Assembly (NCBI GenBank): GCA_024762895.1
Contig: JANTGN010000076.1
Coordinates: 1 to 11,652, forward strand
DNA length: 11,652 nucleotides
Direction of reading: 5' to 3'
Source: Thiotrichales bacterium
GTDB lineage: Bacteria; Pseudomonadota; Gammaproteobacteria; J044
Shown here: positions 1-6,960 of the stretch, in pieces
Layout of the letters: each line of letters starts with the position of its first letter
How positions within the stretch are numbered: position 1 is the first letter of the stretch
Translations under genes and position numbers: made by a program
The notes under the pieces: generated by a model
Database searches by the model: none
The model's input: the letters and a program-made list of their open reading frames with translations, nothing else
What the model was told of the DNA's origin: nothing

Positions 1-566
1 TCCATTTTTTCATCGATCGAAGAGTCTACCTGATTTAAGACGATGGCCATGATATCCAGGCCTCGACTTTCAATGGCTTCACAGGTGAGCAGGCAATGGT
101 TGATTGCCCCCAGTCGATTGGGTACCACAACAAGTAGGGGGAGTTGTAGCTTTATGGCCAGGTCTGCGTTTAGGCCATCATTAGCAATGGGTGATAGAAA
201 TCCCCCGGCTCCCTCGACGATGAGCGGGCCATGGGTGGAAGAGCAGGCTGCGCTAAGATCACTGAGGCTGAGCGAGGCGCCTTCGAGTGTGGCAGCCCTT
301 GGGGGGGCCAGCGCAGCTTCAAAGCGAAAAGGGGTGATGGCCTCGAGGGTATCGTTTCCCGCTGATAGAAAGAGGCGATGCCCATCTTCAGGGAGCAGAC
401 GGCCATCTGGGGTCCTTTTGCAGCCAGACTCTACCGGTTTACGCGCGGTGATGCTCAGGCCACGCTGATGCAGGCCCCTGATTAAACAGGAACTTAAATA
501 AGTCTTGCCTGCCCCGGTATCGGTAGCGGTAATGAATAGTCCTTGGAATAAAGATGGTTTCGACAT
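1..566 (-). CDS. bioD: Dethiobiotin synthetase BioD (3'-truncated by window edge)
   Basis: BioD makes dethiobiotin from 7,8-diaminopelargonate, CO2 and ATP, the step before biotin synthase, in the cytoplasm. The gene enters from the left edge, so only the first 188 codons are present (the family is usually about 220-240 residues). Visible hallmarks are the N-terminal P-loop TATDTGAGKT at residues 13-22, the KPVESG segment near residue 43, VEGAGGFLSP in the middle of the protein, and the region LLVVVPNRLGAINH, which matches the E. coli stretch VILVVGVKLGCINH. The start is the only ATG available, because an in-frame TGA lies five codons upstream. No convincing Shine-Dalgarno precedes it. It is divergent from the RND operon and so is apparently the first gene of its transcript, not the last gene of a bioBFHCD operon. 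What follows it lies outside the window. Identification is firm. Confidence 0.95.
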   Translation of the reverse strand, partial: MSKPSLFQGLFITATDTGAGKTYLSSCLIRGLHQRGLSITARKPVESGCKRTPDGRLLPEDGHRLFLSAGNDTLEAITPFRFEAALAPPRAATLEGASLSLSDLSAACSSTHGPLIVEGAGGFLSPIANDGLNADLAIKLQLPLLVVVPNRLGAINHCLLTCEAIESRGLDIMAIVLNQVDSSIDEKM

Positions 567-614
567 TCTTGAATTGTCTCATAAATATCTGAAGGTGACC
601 GAAGGCTGGCAGTA

Positions 615-628
615 TGGACTAAAGTCCA
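615..628. promoter_or_regulatory. Perfect 14-base palindrome, possible operator
   Basis: TGGACT and AGTCCA form perfect 6-base arms separated by AA. The element sits about 28 bases upstream of the extended -10 of the RND operon and about 49 bases before the bioD start, where a dimeric transcription factor could act on either gene. I do not recognise the regulator. It is not the BirA, FNR or PurR consensus. There is no T-run beside it, so it is not an intrinsic terminator. Confidence 0.4.
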
Positions 629-655
629 GTATTACTATCGGTGCTTTCTGATGAC

Positions 656-664
656 TGTTAGAAT
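656..664 (+). promoter_or_regulatory. Extended -10 promoter of the RND/LolA-like/barrel operon
   Basis: TGTTAGAAT fits the extended -10 pattern TGn followed by a TATAAT-like hexamer (TAGAAT, 5 of 6 matches). No good -35 hexamer lies 16-18 bases upstream, which is tolerated at extended -10 promoters and would also fit an activator-dependent promoter. The predicted transcript would start near 671, giving a leader of about 50 bases before the start at 722. Confidence 0.5.
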
Positions 665-708
665 GCAAGGTCAATATTGGTAGCAGGGACAGGCCAAAAT
701 TCCGCGCC

Positions 709-714
709 AGGGAG
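709..714 (+). promoter_or_regulatory. Ribosome binding site that fixes the RND gene start
   Basis: AGGGAG lies seven bases before the ATG at 722. This decides the start at 722 over the longer reading frame opening with TTG at 677, whose extra 15 residues look non-coding and are followed by a typical short cytoplasmic lead into the first membrane helix. Confidence 0.7.
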
Positions 715-721
715 AATAAAA

Positions 722-3007
722 ATGTACGAAGCTTATGCGGGCTGGATCATCCGCTGGAGATGGTTAGTGCTGGTGCTCAGCATCATTGTGCTGGTTTTGC
801 TGGCCAGTGGAGGGCGGTTTCTGACCTTCACAAATGACTATCGCGTATTTTTTAGCAAGGACAATCCCTATCTTGAGGCCTTTGAAAACCTTCAGGATAC
901 CTATACCAAGAATGACAATGTCCTGATTATGTTGTTGCCAAAATCCGGGGATGTCTTTACACCCGATGTCCTGGATGCCGTGGTGGAGCTGACCGACAGG
1001 GCCTGGCAAACCCCGTATTCCAATCGTGTCGATTCCTTAAGTAACTTTCAGCATACCTACGCCGAGGAGGATGATCTCGTCGTCATTGACCTGGTTGAGG
1101 ATCCACTCAGTCTTGACCCCAAAGGCCTGGCATATATTCGTGAAGTGGCCATGAATGAGCCGCTGTTACTTAATCGCCTGGTATCGCCCGAGGGCCATGC
1201 GACGGGCGTGAATATCACCGTGCAGTTGCCCGGTATCGACCAGGTGACGGAAGTGCCCAGGGTGGTGGATTATATTCGCCCCCTGATTGAGGATATGGAA
1301 AAAAAATATCCCCAGATTGAGTTTTATGTCACCGGTGTCGTGATGATGAATAATGCCTTTCCAGAGGCTAGTCAAAATGACATGAAGAAGCTGGTGCCTC
1401 TGGCATTTCTTGCCATCATTGTAGGGCTGATGGTCTTCGTAGGCAGTGTCAGTGGTACCGTGGCCACGGTCATTGTGATCTTAATGTCTATCCTCATGGC
1501 CATGGGCACGGCGGGCTGGCTGGGTATCAAGTTGACTCCGCCGTCGGCCTCAGCACCGACCATGATACTGACGCTTGCCGTTGCCGATTGCGTCCATTTT
1601 CTGACCACTTTTGTGCATGGGGTGCGCGATGGGCGAACCCGGAACGAAGCCATTGTCGAGAGCCTCAGAGTTAATTTTCATCCAATCTTCCTGACCTCAC
1701 TGACGACCGTGATTGGCTTTCTTAGTCTTAACTTTAGTGATGCACCACCTTTTAGAGACCTGGGAAATATCACCGCCATAGGTGTGAGTATTGCCTTTGT
1801 GCTGAGTGTGAGTTTTTTGCCCGCCCTGATGGCAGTACTGCCGGTACGTATCAAACCACATAAAGAGATATTTCAGCTATCGATGCAGCATATGGCCGAT
1901 TTTGTGATCAGAAACCATACTCGGTTGTTGATTGTTATTGGGCTGGTTTCGCTATTGATCACGGCCATGATTCCCAGAAATGAATTAAATGATGTCTTTG
2001 TCGAATATTTTGATGAGAGTATTGAGTTCAGGACCCATACAGACATTATTGCAGACAATTTGACGGGACTGTACTTCATTGATTATTCGGTGCCCTCGGG
2101 TGAATCAGGTGGGGTCAGTAATCCAGATTTTTTAAAATCAGTCGAGGCATTTTCCAACTGGATGCGACAACAGCCAGAGGTGCTGCACGTCAATAGTATT
2201 ACCGATATCTTCAAGCGGCTTAATCGTAATATGCATGCCGATGACGATGCCTGGTATCGTCTGCCGGATGAGCGTGATCTTGCGGCGCAGTACCTCCTGT
2301 TGTATGAAATGTCGCTACCCTATGGCCTGGATCTGAATAATCAGATTGACCTCGATAAGTTTGCCACGCGTGTATCGGTGACCATGAAGACCGTGTCTTC
2401 CAATGAAGTGCTTGCGCTTGAACGCAGAGCGCAGCAGTGGTTCACCGAACATGCACCGGATCTGGCCGTGAAGGGGGCCAGCCCCACGATCATGTTTGCC
2501 AACATCGGTAAACGCAATATCGAGAGTATGCTGGTGGGGACCAGTGTTGCCCTGTTGTTAATTTCACTATTACTGGTATTTGCCTTGCGATCTCTTAAAC
2601 TGGGGATCATCAGCCTGATCCCCAACCTGCTGCCTGCGGGCGTGGCCTTTGGCTTATGGGGGCTGTTCGTTGGTGAAGTGGGGCTGGCGCTCTCGGTAGT
2701 GACGGCGATGTCCCTGGGGATCGTCGTCGATGATACGGTTCATTTCCTGAGCAAGTATGTGCGTGCTCGACGAGAAAAGGGGCTGGGTGCGGAAGATGCT
2801 GTGCGCTATGCCTTTTCAACCGTGGGTGTCGCCCTGTGGGTGACCACCATGGTCCTGGTTGCAGGCTTCCTGGTATTGTCTCAATCCGCTTTTGAACTGA
2901 ACTCGGGTATGGGACTGTTGACGGCGATTGTGATTGTCATCGCCCTGTTCCTGGACTTTTTCCTGCTGCCCCCCATCCTGATCAAGACCGAGGAGAAGAA
3001 GATATGA
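722..3007 (+). CDS. RND superfamily (MMPL-type, COG1033-like) inner-membrane transporter
   Basis: The 761-residue protein has the duplicated RND/MMPL architecture. A first membrane helix (about 12-30) precedes a large periplasmic loop (about 31-220), then a block of helices (about 222-375). The second half repeats this: a helix near 401-417, a periplasmic loop to about 600, and a final helix block to about 755. The paired fourth-helix motifs are visible: VADCVHF at 287-293 in the first half and VVDDTVHF at 668-675 in the second. The acidic residues there are the expected proton-relay positions, with the second Asp replaced by Cys290 in the first half. The family exports lipids or hydrophobic compounds using the proton gradient. 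There is no membrane-fusion protein or TolC nearby. Instead the gene is coupled by ATGA to a LolA-like protein, which argues for lipid transfer rather than drug efflux. The substrate is unknown. Confidence 0.88.
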   Translation: MYEAYAGWIIRWRWLVLVLSIIVLVLLASGGRFLTFTNDYRVFFSKDNPYLEAFENLQDTYTKNDNVLIMLLPKSGDVFTPDVLDAVVELTDRAWQTPYSNRVDSLSNFQHTYAEEDDLVVIDLVEDPLSLDPKGLAYIREVAMNEPLLLNRLVSPEGHATGVNITVQLPGIDQVTEVPRVVDYIRPLIEDMEKKYPQIEFYVTGVVMMNNAFPEASQNDMKKLVPLAFLAIIVGLMVFVGSVSGTVATVIVILMSILMAMGTAGWLGIKLTPPSASAPTMILTLAVADCVHFLTTFVHGVRDGRTRNEAIVESLRVNFHPIFLTSLTTVIGFLSLNFSDAPPFRDLGNITAIGVSIAFVLSVSFLPALMAVLPVRIKPHKEIFQLSMQHMADFVIRNHTRLLIVIGLVSLLITAMIPRNELNDVFVEYFDESIEFRTHTDIIADNLTGLYFIDYSVPSGESGGVSNPDFLKSVEAFSNWMRQQPEVLHVNSITDIFKRLNRNMHADDDAWYRLPDERDLAAQYLLLYEMSLPYGLDLNNQIDLDKFATRVSVTMKTVSSNEVLALERRAQQWFTEHAPDLAVKGASPTIMFANIGKRNIESMLVGTSVALLLISLLLVFALRSLKLGIISLIPNLLPAGVAFGLWGLFVGEVGLALSVVTAMSLGIVVDDTVHFLSKYVRARREKGLGAEDAVRYAFSTVGVALWVTTMVLVAGFLVLSQSAFELNSGMGLLTAIVIVIALFLDFFLLPPILIKTEEKKI

Positions 3008-3780
3008 AACAACTGTTGGTTCTATTGTTGATGCTGGTGACTATGACCGCAGCGGCAGAGACGCCCGAAGAAAAAGGTCTCAGGATTGCCCAGGAGGCGG
3101 ATGCCTACGATACAGGATTTACCGATTTTACTGCAGACATGCTCATGACCCTGCGGAATAAAAAAGGGGATGAAAGTATTCGTGAGATCAGGGTGCGCAC
3201 CCTCGAGGTGGAGGGTGATGGGGACAAGAGCCTGTCGATCTTCGATCGTCCCCGTGATGTCAAAGGTACGGCGATGCTGACCTACACACATGGACTCAAA
3301 CCCGATGATCAGTGGCTTTATCTGCCCGCCCTGAAACGTGTCAAACGCATTAATTCGCGTAACAAGTCCGGCCCCTTTATGGGGAGTGAGTTTGCCTATG
3401 AGGACCTGGGTTCACAGGAGATCGAGAAGTATACTTATAAATTCCTTCGCGATGAGGCCTGTGGTGATCTGCAGTGCTACGTTATCGAACAGTACCCTGC
3501 TTACAAATATTCCGGGTACACCCGTCGTGTCGTATGGGTAGACAAGGAGTTCTATCGCCCGATGAAAGTTGTCTTTTATGATCGCAAGAATGAACTTCTC
3601 AAGACCCTGACGAATAGTGGATACCAGCAGTACCTCGACCACTACTGGCGTGCGGACAAGATGGATATGGAAAATCATCAGACTGGCAAGAGCACAACAC
3701 TGAGCTGGTCTAATTACCAGTTTAAAACGGGCCTGACCGATCGAGACTTTATCAAGTCCAAGCTAAAAAATTATAAGTGA
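3004..3780 (+). CDS. LolA-like periplasmic protein ('outer membrane lipoprotein-sorting protein' family, PF17131 type)
   Basis: The 258-residue product begins with a signal peptide (about residues 1-18, cleavage near AAA-E). There is no lipobox cysteine, so it should be soluble in the periplasm. The body carries segments typical of this LolA/LolB-fold family: QWLYLPALKRVKRI at 103-116, then GPFMGSEFAYEDL at 123-135. Two cysteines, 153 and 158, could form a disulfide. LolA-fold proteins bind acyl chains in a half-barrel cavity, so the inferred role is to ferry a hydrophobic molecule handed over by the RND pump. The start overlaps the RND stop as ATGA and has a good AGGAGA at 2991-2996. The lipoprotein-sorting name is inherited from fold similarity, and true lipoprotein transport is not implied. 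Family assignment is good; the cargo is unknown. Confidence 0.85.
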   Translation: MKQLLVLLLMLVTMTAAAETPEEKGLRIAQEADAYDTGFTDFTADMLMTLRNKKGDESIREIRVRTLEVEGDGDKSLSIFDRPRDVKGTAMLTYTHGLKPDDQWLYLPALKRVKRINSRNKSGPFMGSEFAYEDLGSQEIEKYTYKFLRDEACGDLQCYVIEQYPAYKYSGYTRRVVWVDKEFYRPMKVVFYDRKNELLKTLTNSGYQQYLDHYWRADKMDMENHQTGKSTTLSWSNYQFKTGLTDRDFIKSKLKNYK

Positions 3781-4973
3781 TAAAAGGTCTGACCATCATA
3801 GGGCTAACGCTGGCAGTCTGTGCTGGAACGCCGGCCTCAGGTTCTGACTGGTCGGGTTATATCTCCGGGGAATACCGCTATTTCAGTCATGACCCCCTCT
3901 ACCCTGAGCAGCGGATTCAGTACTGGTCGCTGGCGACTCAACCCGAATATTACCGCGAATGGGAGGGAGGCGATCAGTCGTTTACCTTTACACCATTTGC
4001 ACGTTGGGATCGTTTTGATGAACGCCGTTCCCACTGGGACATAAGAGAACTCAATGGTTACTGGAATCTGGATGACTGGCAGCTGGTGGCAGGCGTTAGT
4101 CGTGTATTCTGGGGAGTCACGGAATCTAATCACCTGATCGATATTATTAATCAGACGGACACCCTGGAAGGTGTCGATGGGGAGGAAAAACTGGGGCAGC
4201 CCATGGTGCATGGCACCTGGACCCAGGACTGGGGCGCCCTGGACCTGTTTTTACTGCTTGGGTTCAGGGAAAGGACCTTTACCGGTGAAAGTGGGCGCAT
4301 CCGTTCACCCCTGGTGGTGGATGTCGATAATCCCATTTATGAGTCCCCACGGGAGAACAAGCATATCGACTATGCCGTACGTTGGAGTAATAGCTACGAT
4401 ATCTGGGATATCGGGGTCTATTATTTCTACGGCACCTCGCGGGATCCAAGGCTGGAGCCTGGTGTCAATGATGAAGGAGAGGCGGTCCTGATCCCTCATT
4501 ACGACATCATTGGTCAGCTGGGACTTGATGCCCAGGTCTTTCTCGGTAACTGGACCTTGAAACTAGAGGCCCTCGATCAACGGCGTAGGGAAGAGAAGTA
4601 CGCCGCGGCTGTGGCAGGCTTTGAATATACTTTTGTGGGAGTATTGGAAAGCCAGGTGGATATTGGCACCCTGGTGGAGTATAGCCATGACACACGAGGG
4701 AATGCCTCGACCTCGCCTTTTGCCAATGATATTTTTCTCGGGATGCGCCTTACCCCCAATGATGCCCAGAGCACGGAACTGATCGTTGGACTGGTCTATG
4801 ACCTGGACTATGATGGTGAGGTTTATCGCATCGAGGCCAGTCGACGATTGTTCAGCAGCTGGAAGATTAGTTTCGAGGCCCAGACCTACAGCGGTATCGA
4901 CCAACGAGACCCGCTCCTGTACCCCGTCAGGGATGATGACTTCCTGCAGCTCGATATTGCCTGGTATTTCTAG
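3777..4973 (+). CDS. Outer-membrane beta-barrel protein of an RND/LolA-like operon
   Basis: The 398-residue protein starts with a short signal peptide (cleavage probably near residue 22). The rest consists of alternating hydrophobic and aromatic beta-strand-like segments and ends in DIAWYF, a C-terminal aromatic signal for BAM-dependent insertion. A conserved-looking stretch, RVFWGVTESNHLIDIINQTD at 109-128, is its best fingerprint. The start is a GTG overlapping the stop of the upstream gene (GTGA). There is no strong Shine-Dalgarno, so translation is probably coupled. It resembles in role, though not clearly in sequence, the DUF1302 barrels that accompany DUF1329 proteins and RND pumps elsewhere. 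I infer an outer-membrane acceptor or export channel for the cargo of the preceding two proteins. Cys15 is not a lipobox (residue -1 is Val). The exact family is unassigned. Confidence 0.75.
   Translation: MIKGLTIIGLTLAVCAGTPASGSDWSGYISGEYRYFSHDPLYPEQRIQYWSLATQPEYYREWEGGDQSFTFTPFARWDRFDERRSHWDIRELNGYWNLDDWQLVAGVSRVFWGVTESNHLIDIINQTDTLEGVDGEEKLGQPMVHGTWTQDWGALDLFLLLGFRERTFTGESGRIRSPLVVDVDNPIYESPRENKHIDYAVRWSNSYDIWDIGVYYFYGTSRDPRLEPGVNDEGEAVLIPHYDIIGQLGLDAQVFLGNWTLKLEALDQRRREEKYAAAVAGFEYTFVGVLESQVDIGTLVEYSHDTRGNASTSPFANDIFLGMRLTPNDAQSTELIVGLVYDLDYDGEVYRIEASRRLFSSWKISFEAQTYSGIDQRDPLLYPVRDDDFLQLDIAWYF
4970..4973. other. Shared CTAG: overlapping stop codons of two convergent operons
   Basis: The palindromic tetranucleotide CTAG supplies the TAG stop of the barrel gene on the plus strand (4971-4973) and the TAG stop of oxyR on the minus strand (4972-4970). 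No spacer and no intrinsic terminator lie between the two operons, so transcripts must either run into each other or end by Rho. Confidence 0.9.
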
Positions 4974-5908
4974 TTCTGTTTTTCTTTGAGGAGGTCCGCA
5001 CAGGCCAGTGGGCTGTTCAGGATGGCCTGACGCAGGGCGCTAATAGCCTCTAGCCGGGGAAATCCTTTCCGCCAGGCCAGTGCCACCGTTCTTTTGGGGG
5101 CGGGCTGTTGCAGGGGCAGGGTCTTGGTCAGGGCTTCACTGCCGACATTGAGCGAGCTGGCGGTGCAGGGAAGTACGGTCACGCCAAGACCGGAAGCCAC
5201 CATGTGTCGGATGGTTTCGAGTGAACTACCCTCCAGCGTTTTAAGCAGACTGCCTTCGGATTTTGCATCATGGGCGCAATTGGGGCAGGCCTGCAGTACC
5301 TGATCTCGGAAACAATGGCCGGGGCCAAGGAGCAGCAGGTTGTTCTCCGCCAGGGTCTCCAGGGACATGACCTTGGATTTTGCCAGTTCATGCGACTGAG
5401 GTAATAGTGCGACAAAGGGCTCTTCGTAGACTGCCTGTGTCTCAACGCCAGGCTCATCAAAGGGGAGGGCGATCAGAATGACGTCCAGCTCTCCCTGGCG
5501 CAGCTTTTTACGCAAGTTGGCTGTAAAGTCTTCCTCGATTAGCAAAGGCATGTGTGGCGCCCGCTTGACCAGGGCCGGAATCAGGTGCGGTATCAGGTAG
5601 GGGGCAATGGTATAGATTGCACCCAGTTTCAAGGGGCCGGACAAGGGGTCGCTATGTAGCCTGGCAGTGTTCTTCAGCGCCTCCGATTCATCCAGTACGC
5701 GTTGTGCCTGGGAAATAATGTATTCCCCTACCGGTGTCAGGCTGATGTCCTGCTTACTGCGTTCAAACAGGATAACGCCGAGTTCGTTTTCCAGACGTTT
5801 CACGCCCATGCTCAGGGTGGGCTGGCTGACATGGCAGGCGGCAGCGGCCTTACCGAAATGGCGTTCAGCGGCGACGGCTACGATATATTTCAGTTCAGTG
5901 AGTGTCAT
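4970..5908 (-). CDS. oxyR: Peroxide-sensing LysR-family regulator OxyR
   Basis: The 312-residue protein has a LysR-type winged helix-turn-helix at residues 1-60 (FGKAAAACHVSQPTLSMGVK forms the helix-turn-helix core) and a substrate-domain-like C-terminal half. The redox motif GHCFRDQVLQAC places Cys199 and Cys208 exactly as in E. coli OxyR, where H2O2 drives a disulfide between them and activates genes for catalase, alkyl hydroperoxide reductase and iron sequestration. The downstream segment SLETIRHMVASGLGVTVLP is also typical of OxyR. An extra cysteine lies at 211, three residues after the resolving one. Translation starts at an ATGA overlap with the purC stop and without a clear ribosome binding site, so oxyR is probably co-transcribed and translationally coupled to purC. 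Identification is strong. Confidence 0.93.
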   Translation of the reverse strand: MTLTELKYIVAVAAERHFGKAAAACHVSQPTLSMGVKRLENELGVILFERSKQDISLTPVGEYIISQAQRVLDESEALKNTARLHSDPLSGPLKLGAIYTIAPYLIPHLIPALVKRAPHMPLLIEEDFTANLRKKLRQGELDVILIALPFDEPGVETQAVYEEPFVALLPQSHELAKSKVMSLETLAENNLLLLGPGHCFRDQVLQACPNCAHDAKSEGSLLKTLEGSSLETIRHMVASGLGVTVLPCTASSLNVGSEALTKTLPLQQPAPKRTVALAWRKGFPRLEAISALRQAILNSPLACADLLKEKQN

Positions 5909-6798
5909 GAGTCGAGGGTAAGACGCGTGAGGGCTTCCTGGTATTTGCTGGCGGTTTGTTGCACGATTTCATCCGGCAATGCGGGGCCAGGCGCCGTTTT
6001 ATTCCAGTCCAGGGTCTCCAGGTAATCTCGCACAAACTGCTTATCGAACGAAGGCGGGCTTATGCCGGGCTGATATTGATCCGCTGGCCAGAAACGCGAT
6101 GAGTCCGGAGTCAGGGCCTCATCAATCAGAACCACGGTGTCGTTTGCATCGAGCCCAAACTCAAACTTGGTATCGGCAATGATAATGCCACGCTGCAGGG
6201 CGTATTCCGCGGCTTCCTTATAAAGCTGCAAACTGATGTCACGTAACTGGGTGGCAATGTCTTCGCCCAGCAGATCGACTGTATGATCGAAATCGACATT
6301 GACATCATGATCACCAACGTCGGCCTTGGTAGAAGGAGTATAAATCGCCTCGGGAAGTCGGTCCGCGAGTCTGAGCCCCTCTGGCAGTGGAATACCGCAT
6401 ATTGCTCCTGTCTCCTGATAATCCGTCCAGCCAGACCCGATAAGATAGCCGCGTACAATAGCCTCTACAGGTAGGGCCCTGAGGCGTCTGGCGATGATGG
6501 ACCGTCCTTCGGCCTGAGCCCGTTCGTCGGGGTCCGGAAGGACATCTTCAAGCCTCAGGTCCGACAGGTGGTTGGGCACGATGGAGGCCAGGCGGCTAAA
6601 CCAGAAGTTTGAGACCTGAGTCAGTATGGCACCCTTGCCAGGAATGGGGGTTGGCAAAATGACATCAAAGGCCGACACCCGGTCCGTCGTAATGATCAGC
6701 ATATGTTCTTCATCGACGGCATAGATGTCGCGGACCTTGCCCTTGTGGATCAGAGGCAGGCTCTTGATATCGGTCTCGTAAACAGTAGTAAGGGGCAT
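5905..6798 (-). CDS. purC: SAICAR synthase PurC (long form)
   Basis: PurC joins aspartate to CAIR with ATP to give SAICAR, a middle step of de novo IMP synthesis in the cytoplasm. The 297-residue protein shows HKGKVRDIY at 18-26, TTDRVSAFDVIL at 37-48, the family signature LPVEAIVRGYLIGSG, and the second signature IADTKFEFG. The tail DSSRFWPADQYQPG is also characteristic. It belongs to the longer bacterial and fungal-like class rather than the roughly 237-residue E. coli class. The start at 6798 is fixed by an in-frame TGA two codons upstream. No clear Shine-Dalgarno precedes it, although a strong promoter lies just upstream, giving a leader of only about 22 bases. It is the first gene of a purC-oxyR operon. 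Confidence 0.95.
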   Translation of the reverse strand: MPLTTVYETDIKSLPLIHKGKVRDIYAVDEEHMLIITTDRVSAFDVILPTPIPGKGAILTQVSNFWFSRLASIVPNHLSDLRLEDVLPDPDERAQAEGRSIIARRLRALPVEAIVRGYLIGSGWTDYQETGAICGIPLPEGLRLADRLPEAIYTPSTKADVGDHDVNVDFDHTVDLLGEDIATQLRDISLQLYKEAAEYALQRGIIIADTKFEFGLDANDTVVLIDEALTPDSSRFWPADQYQPGISPPSFDKQFVRDYLETLDWNKTAPGPALPDEIVQQTASKYQEALTRLTLDS

Positions 6799-6827
6799 GT
6801 TTCAGGGCCATGTTTTATCGAAGGCTC

Positions 6828-6856
6828 ATAATAGGGTGATGGATTAGATTTGGCAA
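6828..6856 (-). promoter_or_regulatory. Sigma70-type promoter of purC-oxyR
   Basis: On the minus strand TTGCCA (5 of 6 matches to TTGACA, 6856-6851) and TATTAT (5 of 6 matches to TATAAT, 6833-6828) are separated by exactly 17 bases. Transcription would begin near 6820, about 22 bases before the purC ATG. One GTGATG/CATCAC copy lies inside the spacer and one immediately upstream of the -35, so the repeats may mark regulation. Confidence 0.75.
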
Positions 6857-6919
6857 AGTGATGCAGTTGATTTAGTGATGTGGGTGTATCTGTTGTACAG
6901 TTTTCCTTGACAGGTGATG
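6836..6919. repeat. Four GTGATG direct repeats over the purC promoter
   Basis: GTGATG occurs at 6836-6841, 6858-6863, 6875-6880 and 6914-6919 (CATCAC on the minus strand). The centres are 22, 17 and 39 bases apart. The first two flank or invade the purC promoter elements. They may be half-sites for a regulator of purC-oxyR or of the opposite transcript. A six-base repeat in a short GT-rich stretch could also be chance. Confidence 0.35.
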
Positions 6920-6960
6920 TGATTAGTTGCAGATTTATCCCATGATCAATTGTGCATCCA

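Larger units (their letters stand above)
567..721. promoter_or_regulatory. Divergent intergenic region between bioD and the RND operon
   Basis: This 155-base spacer separates two divergent genes, so it must hold promoters in both directions. For the plus strand an extended -10 element (TGTTAGAAT, 656-664) is visible, and a palindrome (615-628) sits upstream of it. For the minus strand (bioD) I see only a weak candidate, CTGCCA and GATATT 17 bases apart. No biotin-repressor (BirA) operator of the GTTAACC type is visible. A TTG at 677 could extend the RND reading frame upstream, but it has no ribosome binding site and lies just after the predicted transcription start. Confidence 0.6.

Noticed and set aside
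301..307. Run of seven G residues inside bioD
   Set aside because: It is part of proline/alanine codons in an intact BioD frame and shows no sign of phase variation beyond being a homopolymer.
677..721. N-terminal extension of the RND protein from TTG at 677
   Set aside because: The ATG at 722 has a well-spaced AGGGAG, and the extension has no ribosome binding site and no transporter-like sequence.
1299..1306. Run of eight A residues in the RND gene, possible programmed slippage site
   Set aside because: The zero frame continues intact through conserved transporter sequence, and no alternative-frame product or stimulatory structure was seen.
3837..4211. A 124-codon minus-strand frame inside the barrel gene
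   Set aside because: It is a shadow of the coding strand with no start signal, motif or signal peptide.
5001..5029. Inverted repeat CAGGCCA/TGGCCTG near the oxyR 3' end, possible terminator
   Set aside because: It lies inside the oxyR coding region and has no T-run on either strand.
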